Below, one piece after another: positions 1 through 8,114 of a stretch of 64,000 nucleotides of DNA (its first letter is position 1; the number at the start of each line of letters is the position of its first letter). This DNA comes from Pedobacter sp. MR2016-24 (GTDB taxonomy: Bacteria; Bacteroidota; Bacteroidia; Sphingobacteriales; Sphingobacteriaceae). The notes below the pieces were generated by a model. That model was given only the letters and a program-made list of their open reading frames with translations. It made no database searches and was not told where the DNA came from. The stretch is taken from positions 434,001 through 498,000 of the forward strand of contig NZ_JAPIVO010000003.1 in NCBI RefSeq assembly GCF_026239655.1. The letters run 5' to 3'. Made by a program: the position numbers and the translations under genes.

Positions 1-1
1 A

Positions 2-64
2 GTGGACAATGCCAATTTGGAACTTGATCTTGACAATTCCGCAGCTCCATATTATTATTGGTGA
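2..64 (+). CDS. possible 3' end of an unidentified gene
   Basis: A reading frame open from the window edge ends at a TGA at 62-64 and would give the C-terminus VDNANLELDLDNSAAPYYYW. It is followed 17 bases later by a strong hairpin, as expected for the end of a gene that converges on the neighbour at 194-3409. Only 20 codons are visible, so neither product nor reality can be settled from this window. Confidence 0.25.
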   Translation: MDNANLELDLDNSAAPYYYW

Positions 65-81
65 TAGATTAAAAGCCTTCG

Positions 82-132
82 ACCATTTCTTACTAGGAGG
101 AGGCTGATCGCCTACTCCTAGTAAGAAATGGT
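82..132. terminator. large hairpin between convergent gene ends
   Basis: Bases 82-99 and 115-132 are perfect 18-base inverted copies. After one mismatch the stem continues (101-104 with 110-113), leaving a 5-base loop TGATC at 105-109. It lies between the possible gene end at 64 and the end of the convergent gene at 194, the expected place for a bidirectional terminator. There is no clean T-tract on either side, so an RNA-processing or mobile-element hairpin is an alternative. Confidence 0.5.
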
Positions 133-193
133 GTTGACAGTTCACTTTACACTCCCAAACGACCGTTCACATTATTGCCCTACGTAATTCATT

Positions 194-3100
194 TTACAGT
201 ATCTCATCATTTGCGAAATATGTTTTCAAAGCATTTACAAATTCTGAAAATGGTTTTCCATCTCTCCAGATAGGTCTATTCACATAAACACTTTCTGTTT
301 TATTATCAAGATTCACTTTAATATCCTCAGACAAAGTCAAACTTGTAAGGCCACTGTCCCAATTTTTTATTTTGTCACCAATCTGATAACCTATATCAGT
401 AACAAAATTTGAATTGCTAGTAAAATACTCTTCATCAATGTTAGTTTCATCATCGGGTCTTGTTAATACACACAACGCATAATGCTCTTTCTCTAACACA
501 GCTGTTCTTCCCTGAAGGATTGACATTCTTACATTCTCTTTTCCTCTAATTACATTCTTAATTTCAATAGAATAACCTTTAGTTTTCAAAATGATTTCAA
601 AGTCTTTTCCCAAATCTGGATTAAACAATTCCATCTCCATATCTATATTTTGAAAAACTTTTTTGAATGCATCTTCAGCAGTTCTACCTATTTTTTGCCA
701 TCTTATTCTTTGATTCCTTATAACTATCATTTCTTGCGCTTTTGAAATAAGGGCTTCAGGTCCTAACTCGTTCGCAACTGCTTCAAGCCTCTGCATATGT
801 TCAACTGATAGATTGATTTCAGCAAGTTTAGAAATATCTTCAATAGATTTCCCAGAATCCTTGAGTGCTTTAATGTGCGTGCTAAATCCTTCTCCGAGAG
901 AGATAACATATAAAACATCCCTTTTTGCAGCGAATGTTTTTAGATAACTCGAGGCGTCAGAATGCTTATCAAACCAGGAATTAACTGTATTAAAAACATC
1001 GTGGAATTTACCACCGACTGCGACTTTAGCCGAAATTTCATTATCTTCAAAAAGCTTATCGATATGCTTTGTAATAAAATTAACGTCTGTAGTTCTAAAA
1101 TCAGCAACTTGTATCTCATTTGCAATTAAAAACTCTTTTGGATTGTAGTTACAGTGATCTTGTACTATAGTCTTTAAATCCTCATCAAAATATCTTGGAT
1201 TGTCTTCTTTATACAACAACTCTTCATATGCTTTAAAAACTCCGTTCCATTTACTCGGTTCCTGACCATCCTGAATAACCATCTTAGTATTTTGAGTGGG
1301 GACTACCTTGTATTTTGTTAAAAAAAGCTTAATATCATCTCTCGATGAATTTAAGTAGTTTAAGAACCTATTAAGCCAATAGTAGGCAGCTTTTAAATCC
1401 TCTTCAAAATAAACTTTAGCAAACTGCGTCATAGTAATCTCATTTTGTACTAAGTAGCAGAAATACTTTGCTGTCCACAATTCTGCAGGATACTGGTAAT
1501 TATCATAATCAATCGCTATGTATTTCTTATCGCCAAAACTATTTGGCAATAACTCTTTAATCAAATTTAACCACTCCTCTCTTTTGTGCGCCCTATCGGT
1601 CTTGAACAAAGTATTAATGTGAAGAATTGCTAAAATTTGTTCAACTGATGCTGTTTCTACAGGTATTTTGCTAATAACTTCGTTGTTTAGAGACTTATAA
1701 AAATTTTCTAAATCGAATGGCGCAATCCCAGGAACATCAATTCCTAATGCTCTATTTAAAAATTCTAAATCTAAGTCTCTGCCTAACCTATGTGAAACAA
1801 ACTTCATTTCATCATCAATAGTTGGATATAATCTAACCTCACCTCTTACTTTTAGTTCATTCTTTTCATTTGGATAAATAGGGAATGTTTCACCCAATGT
1901 GGAGTTGATAGATTGCAGATATTGATAGACAATCTTTAGACTTTCATAAGGAAATCCATTTTCTGTTATTATCAAAGTAGGCAAATTGCTCAGCAGCTGT
2001 TCAAGAGAAATCGAGATATTTTCAGGCCAGTTCTCAATTTCTTGATTGATAACTTTATCTAGAAAAGAATAACATTTATTGTTTGGAATTTGGTCAGGTA
2101 ACAATCCGATTAATACTTCGTAAAATGAATCTCCACTAGCTTCAGTTAACAATGGAAACTTACTTTCACCAATTCTAATTAATTTTTTAGAGACTGTTTG
2201 TACCAACTCTTTTGTCGTCAGAAAATCTCTGATTGGTTTCTGTATGTTTTTGAGATACCAATCCTCACCTGTGTAATTCTTTGATTCAATAGGCAGGCCA
2301 GATAAGGTCAAATAATACAAATTATCGACTTTCGCGTTTACAAGTAAATCCAAAAACAAAAGATACTCCTTCCTGAACTCTAACATACAAATTCTATTAG
2401 CATCAGGTGTAAATTCCTTTTCTGACTCTGTTTCTCTTTTAGTTACAACACCATCTCTCGGTTCTGTAGGCCTGAAATCATTGTGTTGAATAAATACCGG
2501 CAGGTTGAAGTTTTCTGTACCAATTAAGGGAAACTCTCTGAATAGCACCGCTCTATTTTCCAAACTTTTTAACAAATAACCATCCATGGTTTCAGCTACA
2601 GGAATTCCAAAAATAAGATTATCGGTTTCGCTATAAAGTATACCATCGTTATTACCGGAACTAACATATTTTAAGCCCGATACCTTTGAAATGCCAGGCT
2701 CAATTCGATATAGATTAGAAGTGCTATTTCTAATTATTTTGATGGATTTTATTTTCTTTCTTATGATGTCTCCTCCATTAACCAATAAAGTAAATACAAC
2801 GTTCTTTTCAAGTTCATCTAATCCCTTTTCGGCATATTTTCTACCAGATTCACTTAATTCATAAACAAAAGAATGAGTATAACTATCGAATATCTCCGGA
2901 GGCAAATCACCTATTTTATTGATCTCATCAAAAGTTGTTTTGATGGATCTTTTCATTTTTATTAAAGCTTCTCTTTCTTCCAATGTTGCGGAAGTTCTAT
3001 CAACTGCTATCTGAAATTTTCTTTCTCCAACAGTATTTCGATGGATGCCTGAGATATTGAGTACCTTACTAAGAATATGAGTCGTAACAAAACCGGTTCC

Positions 3101-3409
3101 ATACTTTCCTGTTGTACCGTCATCGCCACCAAGTGATTTTGTAGATTTCTTATGTAAGATTGCGATTAAATGCTTGGTTTCAAATGGCGCGCCATTGTGG
3201 CTGATAGTAATTTTATCATTTTCAAGCATAAAAGTTATATCTACACCTAATCCTTCATCAGTATCTTTTGCATTTTGCAGGAACTCCCATACCCACCTTG
3301 TTTTTTGTAATTCATCTCTATTTGTTAAACTATTTACATCGTGAATAATATCACGGGCTTCACTGTCAACTCGTAGTTTTTCGCGTTCTTCTTCAGCTTC
3401 TGTCATCAT
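194..3409 (-). CDS. sacsin/Hsp90-like ATPase with C-terminal nuclease-fold domain (DUF3883-like)
   Basis: A 1071-residue protein with an N-terminal GHKL (Hsp90/sacsin-type) ATP-binding domain. The N-box is WEFLQNAKDTD (Glu42, Asn46, Asp49), the middle box is reduced to HNGAP (71-75), and the glycine lid is GKYGTGF (101-107). A long central region shows no recognisable motif. The C-terminus (about 900-1000) reads GRTAEDAFKKVF, then Asp936, Glu949 and Lys951 in GKDFEI and IEIKN, a D-ExK arrangement like PD-(D/E)xK or DUF3883/NOV domains found beside restriction and defence genes. Such fusions are usually unstudied and often lie in defence islands. It is visibly AT-rich compared with the genes to its right, suggesting acquisition. 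The ATG at 3409 is followed directly by a second ATG. The 275 bases upstream (3410-3684) are AT-rich and hold no gene. Antiphage function is inference. Confidence 0.75.
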   Translation of the reverse strand: MMTEAEEEREKLRVDSEARDIIHDVNSLTNRDELQKTRWVWEFLQNAKDTDEGLGVDITFMLENDKITISHNGAPFETKHLIAILHKKSTKSLGGDDGTTGKYGTGFVTTHILSKVLNISGIHRNTVGERKFQIAVDRTSATLEEREALIKMKRSIKTTFDEINKIGDLPPEIFDSYTHSFVYELSESGRKYAEKGLDELEKNVVFTLLVNGGDIIRKKIKSIKIIRNSTSNLYRIEPGISKVSGLKYVSSGNNDGILYSETDNLIFGIPVAETMDGYLLKSLENRAVLFREFPLIGTENFNLPVFIQHNDFRPTEPRDGVVTKRETESEKEFTPDANRICMLEFRKEYLLFLDLLVNAKVDNLYYLTLSGLPIESKNYTGEDWYLKNIQKPIRDFLTTKELVQTVSKKLIRIGESKFPLLTEASGDSFYEVLIGLLPDQIPNNKCYSFLDKVINQEIENWPENISISLEQLLSNLPTLIITENGFPYESLKIVYQYLQSINSTLGETFPIYPNEKNELKVRGEVRLYPTIDDEMKFVSHRLGRDLDLEFLNRALGIDVPGIAPFDLENFYKSLNNEVISKIPVETASVEQILAILHINTLFKTDRAHKREEWLNLIKELLPNSFGDKKYIAIDYDNYQYPAELWTAKYFCYLVQNEITMTQFAKVYFEEDLKAAYYWLNRFLNYLNSSRDDIKLFLTKYKVVPTQNTKMVIQDGQEPSKWNGVFKAYEELLYKEDNPRYFDEDLKTIVQDHCNYNPKEFLIANEIQVADFRTTDVNFITKHIDKLFEDNEISAKVAVGGKFHDVFNTVNSWFDKHSDASSYLKTFAAKRDVLYVISLGEGFSTHIKALKDSGKSIEDISKLAEINLSVEHMQRLEAVANELGPEALISKAQEMIVIRNQRIRWQKIGRTAEDAFKKVFQNIDMEMELFNPDLGKDFEIILKTKGYSIEIKNVIRGKENVRMSILQGRTAVLEKEHYALCVLTRPDDETNIDEEYFTSNSNFVTDIGYQIGDKIKNWDSGLTSLTLSEDIKVNLDNKTESVYVNRPIWRDGKPFSEFVNALKTYFANDEIL

Positions 3410-3684
3410 GTCAATTTCAAAATATTTTTGAATTAAATACTATTTATTACTATAACTTATTGGTTGATATCTAGGAATGCCCAGTGACTTCGAAAAAGCT
3501 CCTATTACTAAATATCGTTTAATATTACAGGAATGGGAATTTAATTTTCGGCATAGCAAAGACTGTGTTTTCTCAATATTATTTAAAAAATTGAGCTATC
3601 TATATAGGTATTTTTTTTGAATAATTATACCAGATTTGTTCCTATCTAGTGATCATAATGCACAAATTATGTCTTATCAAAAAC

Positions 3685-4485
3685 CTATTCAGCAGGCTCC
3701 ACGACTTCCATCTGTAAGATATTTTTCTTCGGATAATTGAACGCAATCGAAGTAATGACCGGAATTACAAAAACAGCCACCGTGAAAATTGAAACAAACA
3801 AATGCGTCTGCTCTCCTTCTATCGCATGAGAAACCGCTGATTCAGGATAGAAATGAGTAAACAATGATGAAGTCAGTTTAATCCCCAATACTCCTATCAC
3901 CACAAACGCAACTGTCTCCAAAAAGCTAAACTTCTCCATCAGCTTCACGAAAGCCTGGGCTACAAAACGCATCGCAAGAATTCCTATAAATACCCCGATG
4001 TAAATCAGCCAGATGTTATCTGTAAATGCTACCGCAGCAAATACATTATCTATAGAAAAAGCCAAGTCCATCACTTCCACCAATGCAACGGTCGCCCAAA
4101 ATGTGCCTACCAATCCTACGGTTGACTTATATATCCAACTTTTACTTTTATCTACCTCCTCTTCTTCGCCTTCGGCATTTTTATTCTTCTTCAAAAAATA
4201 GTCTATAGCCAGGTAAAGCAAATACAATCCACCTAAAGGCTTCAACCACCATATTTGAACCAACCAAGCGGCAAGGAATAAACATATCCCACGAAACACA
4301 TAGGCTCCTATAATGCCATACTTCAAAGCTTTGTCTCTTTGATCTTTAGGCAGATCCATCACCATGGTCGCCAAAACCGCAGCGTTATCTACAGAAAGCA
4401 AGCTTTCTATCACCACCAGGTTCAACACTACGAGTAGTCCGGCCTGGATGTCATCTCCTAAAATAGTGTGTAAAAAATCCATCAT
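3685..4485 (-). CDS. terC: TerC family integral membrane protein
   Basis: A 266-residue polytopic protein with about seven hydrophobic segments and the paired acidic membrane motifs of the TerC family: ESLLSVDNAAVLA near the N-terminus and DLAFSIDNVFAAVA in the second half. The acidic and Asn residues in these repeats are thought to contribute to metal-ion (for example Mn2+) transport or binding. TerC proteins are linked to tellurite resistance and metal homeostasis. A charged loop (GEEEEVDKSK) separates the two halves. It is the last gene of the minus-strand run that begins near 16723, 39 bases after the small membrane protein, and gives that operon its ion-handling membrane component. A role in tellurite resistance itself is not shown. 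Confidence 0.9.
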   Translation of the reverse strand: MMDFLHTILGDDIQAGLLVVLNLVVIESLLSVDNAAVLATMVMDLPKDQRDKALKYGIIGAYVFRGICLFLAAWLVQIWWLKPLGGLYLLYLAIDYFLKKNKNAEGEEEEVDKSKSWIYKSTVGLVGTFWATVALVEVMDLAFSIDNVFAAVAFTDNIWLIYIGVFIGILAMRFVAQAFVKLMEKFSFLETVAFVVIGVLGIKLTSSLFTHFYPESAVSHAIEGEQTHLFVSIFTVAVFVIPVITSIAFNYPKKNILQMEVVEPAE

Positions 4486-4524
4486 ATCCTATAATTTTAA
4501 GGTGTTATTTATTGTCTGTTCAGG

Positions 4525-4737
4525 TTATATCTTTCTTAAAACCGTCCTCAATACGGAGAGCATAAAAAGGATAAAAAAGGCAATCAGTACCGGAGCAAAA
4601 ACTTCAAACCAGCCCATGCTGCCGGTAATGATTTTGATCAGAAAGAGGATCACACTGAACAGTATTCCCAGTGAGATTACAGCTTTTTTAAAACCTGTTT
4701 GATGAGCCGTAGTTTTCTTAGTTCTTCTCTTCGCCAC
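4525..4737 (-). CDS. small two-TM membrane protein in the Ter operon
   Basis: A 70-residue protein with a very basic start (MAKRRTKKTT) and two hydrophobic segments, about residues 20-37 and 46-64. The basic N-terminus predicts a cytosolic end by the positive-inside rule. It sits between the OmpA-like gene (21-base gap) and terC (39-base gap) on the same strand, so co-transcription is likely. I do not recognise the family; a helper or anchoring subunit of the Ter module is a guess from position. Confidence 0.7.
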   Translation of the reverse strand: MAKRRTKKTTAHQTGFKKAVISLGILFSVILFLIKIITGSMGWFEVFAPVLIAFFILFMLSVLRTVLRKI

Positions 4738-4758
4738 GATGCGTATTTCTTTAAAAAT

Positions 4759-5532
4759 TTATGGAAACGTAATTTCAACTCTTCTGTTCTTTTTTCTACC
4801 GGCATTGGTATCATTTAATGCGATTGGATTTTCTATTCCTTTCCCTGTTGCTACTACCCTATTTTGGGCAATACTTTTTGACACTAGGTATTGTTTAAAA
4901 GCATCGGCCCTCGCCTGCGAAATGGTTTGGTTAATAGCTAATGACCCATCGCTACTGGCATATCCATTTACCTGGATGGATGATGCTGGATTTTTACTCA
5001 GGTAAGACGTGATTTGTTTGATCAATGATTGATCTATGCGACTAAATGAAGCAGAACCCTGTGCAAAGGTTGCAGGAATTTTATTGTTTAATCGCTTAAT
5101 AACTGCAGCGGCATTGCTAGATACTGCTTCTGGTTGTGCGGGAGCTGTTTCAGCACTTTCGGTAACGGAGGTTGCTATTTTTGGCTCAGTGGTTGCAGAA
5201 GGACTTTCGGGTCTGGGTTTGGTACTGGCAATGCCAGCGCCTAGTTTGGCCTGTGCTTCAGCTATAGTAGAAGAAGTATCTTTCACAGCTAATTCCTGTG
5301 GTGCACCACCAGATTCACTGACCTTTGCTGAGCGGGTTGAATAATACCAGATTCCACCACCAATTATTAAGATACCTGTCAGCGCGACAATCCAGTTTTT
5401 TGAACCGGATGAATTTGCTGGTACTGTTGTTCCTGCAGCCTCTCCTTTGGTTAAATCAAATTTAGAATTGCCTGGTGTTTTGTTGGATGTTTCTTTAGCA
5501 GATCCATCGTTTTTGTTTAAATCGAATGCCAT
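4759..5532 (-). CDS. one-TM protein with C-terminal OmpA-like peptidoglycan-binding domain
   Basis: 257 residues. The N-terminus is cytosolic and disordered, with two FDLxK motifs (residues 3-7 and 25-29). One membrane segment (IVALTGILIIGGGIWYY, about 49-65) follows, then a Ser/Ala/Pro/Glu-rich linker and an OmpA-like domain (about 155-257) with VNGYASSDGS and the arginine-rich end AGRKKNRRVEI that binds peptidoglycan in this family. It would tie the inner membrane and the cytosolic Ter proteins to the cell wall. The FDLxK motifs resemble the N-terminal strand of the TerD protein encoded 13 bases upstream (FNLSKG), suggesting a shared docking element. It is in the middle of the Ter operon. 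Confident on architecture, not on exact role. Confidence 0.85.
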   Translation of the reverse strand: MAFDLNKNDGSAKETSNKTPGNSKFDLTKGEAAGTTVPANSSGSKNWIVALTGILIIGGGIWYYSTRSAKVSESGGAPQELAVKDTSSTIAEAQAKLGAGIASTKPRPESPSATTEPKIATSVTESAETAPAQPEAVSSNAAAVIKRLNNKIPATFAQGSASFSRIDQSLIKQITSYLSKNPASSIQVNGYASSDGSLAINQTISQARADAFKQYLVSKSIAQNRVVATGKGIENPIALNDTNAGRKKNRRVEITFP

Positions 5533-5545
5533 TATTTCTATCAGA

Positions 5546-6199
5546 TTAGGTATACATATCTACTAATGTTTGCAGGCTGCCGGTATGTGCTCTGCCCATA
5601 GCTTCGAATTCCCAGGTGTCACCAACGCGGAACAAACGACCGAATTCTACAGCATCTTCGTTAGTGTATTGGTCTCTCAGATCATAGCGCATAATTTCTT
5701 CACCATTGCTTTCATCAACGATTCGGATATAACAGTCATTCACTTGCCCAAAGTTCAGGTCTAGTGTTCTGCGGTCTTTTTTGTTATCATGAGGGTATTT
5801 ACAGATGGTGCAGCAGATAATGATCTGTTCAATCTTGTGACTAACTTTAGAGAGGTCGATAAACATATCTTCATCATCGTCGCCATCGCTCCTTTTCCCA
5901 TCGGGATCATCAATGGCGCCAAGGATTGCACCATCTTCGGTAAGGGGTCTGAATAAACCTTTCTCTATTTGATCTTCGATCTGGTTACCCATACGTAGCT
6001 GACCATAAAATGTAAAGTAGGAATCTGAGGGGATCTTGAAGTTACTGCCTATGGAGAAGGCGGACACGTCCAAATCAAACTCCGGTCCTCCGGGTTCATC
6101 GTTAGGATCCCATCCCATGCCTATTTTCACAACTGAAAGTCCGGGCGCTGCCTTGGACAGGGAGAACCGATCTCCCTTGCTTAAATTAAAACTGCTCAT
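5546..6199 (-). CDS. TerD family protein (longer paralogue)
   Basis: A 217-residue TerD-domain protein. It opens with FNLSKGDRFSLSK and KIGMGWDPND, then the family core FDLDVSAF. The acidic loop GDDDEDMFIDLSKV corresponds to the Ca2+-binding segment of TerD proteins, and the end reads WEFEAMGRAHTGSLQTLVDMY. TerD proteins bind calcium and act with TerB, TerC and other factors in stress-response complexes. This copy carries about 30 extra residues, including an acidic insert (DDPDGKRSDG) and a cysteine patch CCTICKYP. The next paralogue lies 7 bases upstream. Two divergent TerD copies in one operon suggest a heteromeric sensor rather than duplicate function. Confidence 0.92.
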   Translation of the reverse strand: MSSFNLSKGDRFSLSKAAPGLSVVKIGMGWDPNDEPGGPEFDLDVSAFSIGSNFKIPSDSYFTFYGQLRMGNQIEDQIEKGLFRPLTEDGAILGAIDDPDGKRSDGDDDEDMFIDLSKVSHKIEQIIICCTICKYPHDNKKDRRTLDLNFGQVNDCYIRIVDESNGEEIMRYDLRDQYTNEDAVEFGRLFRVGDTWEFEAMGRAHTGSLQTLVDMYT

Positions 6200-6206
6200 A
6201 TGTTTC

Positions 6207-6773
6207 TTATTGATATAATTCTATTAGTGTATATAATCCGCCTGAAAAAGCCTGACCCAGCGCTTCTACATTCCATTCGCCTCCATTTCTGGAAATAGCA
6301 GCAATGATCAGGGAGTCTTCAGTAGTAAAGTTTTCCTGCAGCTTGTACTGGCACAGCACGGAATTGTCTACCGCATTTCTGATATTGATATAAGAATTCT
6401 GCACATGACCGAAATGATGGCCTCTTTCTTCGCATTGATCTATGGTGACCGCAAAATAGAGGAACTCAACCCTGGAATCTATTTTACCGAGGTTGATATG
6501 GATCACTTCATCATCGCCCTCACCTTCGCCACCCCTGCTATCGCCGGGATAATGGGCAGAGCCATCCGGACTTGTTTCATTGTTATAGAAGATGAAGTAC
6601 TCATCTGCTACCAATTTACCATCTGCACCCAACATGAATAGGGACAGGTCCAGATCTACCGGATGGCCGTTTACGGTGGCAGGATCCCAACCTAAACCGG
6701 CTATAATTTTATTTAGCCCTGGTTGTTCTTTGGTAATTGATACTGGTTTTCTTTTTTCTACTTGTATAGCCAT
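6207..6773 (-). CDS. TerD family protein (standard length)
   Basis: A 188-residue TerD-domain protein: KIIAGLGWDPA, VDLDLSLFMLGADGK, the acidic Ca2+-site segment GEGDDEVIHINLGKI, then INIRNAVDN and WNVEALGQAFSGGLYTLIELY. The length fits the family. It is the upstream member of a two-TerD pair, 31 bases after the proline-tailed Hsp70-like gene. The acidic loop is closer to the canonical GDDE form than that of its partner, so this copy is the better candidate for ordinary calcium binding. Confidence 0.92.
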   Translation of the reverse strand: MAIQVEKRKPVSITKEQPGLNKIIAGLGWDPATVNGHPVDLDLSLFMLGADGKLVADEYFIFYNNETSPDGSAHYPGDSRGGEGEGDDEVIHINLGKIDSRVEFLYFAVTIDQCEERGHHFGHVQNSYINIRNAVDNSVLCQYKLQENFTTEDSLIIAAISRNGGEWNVEALGQAFSGGLYTLIELYQ

Positions 6774-6804
6774 AATATTTTTATATTAAATTGATCTCCG
6801 GTCA

Positions 6805-8109
6805 CTATCCTTTTTTAGGAGGGATAGGCGGAAGTTTTACTGGATTCACTTTTGTGGGAACAGGAGGTTTAACTTCTGGTAACCTGGGCGTAATGATTGG
6901 CGGCGGCGTAGCGGCACTGGCAACCTTTTTTGGTGGCAAAGGAGGTGGCAGTTTGGGTATTGGTAGTGCAGGTCTTGCAGGTGGTTGTGCAGGAGCTTGC
7001 GACTTAGCCTGAACCGGCGCCTTTGCGGGTGCTGCGTAGTTAGCGGCAGAGATTCCTGCGAAAACGGCTTTCATGGTGTCGCTAACATCTGCTGATTGCA
7101 CTTCTTTTACATGCTGGTATTTCTTAAGGAGTTTACCGGAGAAATAGGAAGTACTGATGGCCGCTGTGCCTAAAAGAATAACTACATTTTCTGTAACAAT
7201 ACCGGCAGATTTTAACAGGTCATCTATCGCAGCATAAATCATGCTGTCGTTAGAGTAATATTGCAGCCTGTCATTGAGGTTATTGGCGTTGACCTTAAAC
7301 CAGTATGCATTACCATCAGACAGCTCTGCATCTCCTTTGATAATAGGGCTTGTACTTTCGAGCAGACTGGCACAAAATGGGAGCAAAACAGCAATCTCTG
7401 TATCCTTATCGATTGATAAATAGGAATTCTGGAGAATGATGTATTCTACAATCATATCGGCCAGAATCCTTACTCTCGGGTCTGCACCCTGACCTTCGAG
7501 TTTGAAAGTCCCTATCGCTTCAGCGTTGATGTCTTTGTACAATTTTGCATAGAGCACATCATCAACTCCGCTGAGTAACAAAACCGCTTTTTGTGAAGGT
7601 AAAGTTCCTTTACCAGCCAGCACGCTAAAGAGCGTCTTGTTATACAATACACGGTCTAAATTGAAATACCCGGCTTCCTGAAACAAGTGTTCTATGAGCG
7701 ATTTTTCCTGATCTTCTATATCTGTATCAAACAAAAAACGTAATGGGAAATGCTGCCGGTAGGATTCTATAGACTCCGCTTTATATAAAACCGTGTTCAG
7801 GAAATGTGATAGGTATTGTTCTATGCCATAGTAGAACAGTTGCTTTACCGGTTTTTTGTTCCCGTAAATGGTGAAATGTTTGCTTGGGTCTTTGATGATT
7901 TCAAAGTAATTCCCGTAGCTATTAGGATCATGTCTGTTAAAGCGTTCTCTTGCTGCACTACCAAAAATAAAGTCGTTACCGTTCACATAGAAGTACAGGG
8001 GAATCTCATTTGATTCCTTGATACTTAATGGCGCATAGGGATTACTTTCTGATTGATACCAGAAAGTAACCATACGTTTGGATATTTTTGCTAATACACA
8101 GAATCTCAT
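6805..8109 (-). CDS. degenerate Hsp70/actin-fold protein with proline-rich tail
   Basis: 434 residues. Residues 1-345 follow the layout of an actin/Hsp70-type domain: a strand-rich start, a long helix FYYGIEQYLSHFLNTVL, then LRFLFDTDIEDQEKSLIEHLF leading to AVLLLSGVDDVLYAKLY and finally VVILLGTAAISTSYF. The glycine-rich phosphate motifs of active Hsp70 (DLGTT, DLGGGT) are absent, so ATP hydrolysis is doubtful and a pseudo-ATPase is more likely. Residues from about 350 to the end are Pro/Ala/Lys-rich (PPPLPPKK, PPPIITP, LPPIPPKKG), a flexible arm that could bind partner domains. It lies 5 bases after the 1302-residue Hsp70-like gene, which suggests the two proteins act together. The actin fold is inferred from motif order only. 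Confidence 0.65.
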   Translation of the reverse strand: MRFCVLAKISKRMVTFWYQSESNPYAPLSIKESNEIPLYFYVNGNDFIFGSAARERFNRHDPNSYGNYFEIIKDPSKHFTIYGNKKPVKQLFYYGIEQYLSHFLNTVLYKAESIESYRQHFPLRFLFDTDIEDQEKSLIEHLFQEAGYFNLDRVLYNKTLFSVLAGKGTLPSQKAVLLLSGVDDVLYAKLYKDINAEAIGTFKLEGQGADPRVRILADMIVEYIILQNSYLSIDKDTEIAVLLPFCASLLESTSPIIKGDAELSDGNAYWFKVNANNLNDRLQYYSNDSMIYAAIDDLLKSAGIVTENVVILLGTAAISTSYFSGKLLKKYQHVKEVQSADVSDTMKAVFAGISAANYAAPAKAPVQAKSQAPAQPPARPALPIPKLPPPLPPKKVASAATPPPIITPRLPEVKPPVPTKVNPVKLPPIPPKKG

Positions 8110-8114
8110 GGCGT

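Noticed and set aside
6036-6218. Plus-strand frame inside the TerD region
   Set aside because: Antisense to a well-matched TerD gene with no family features.
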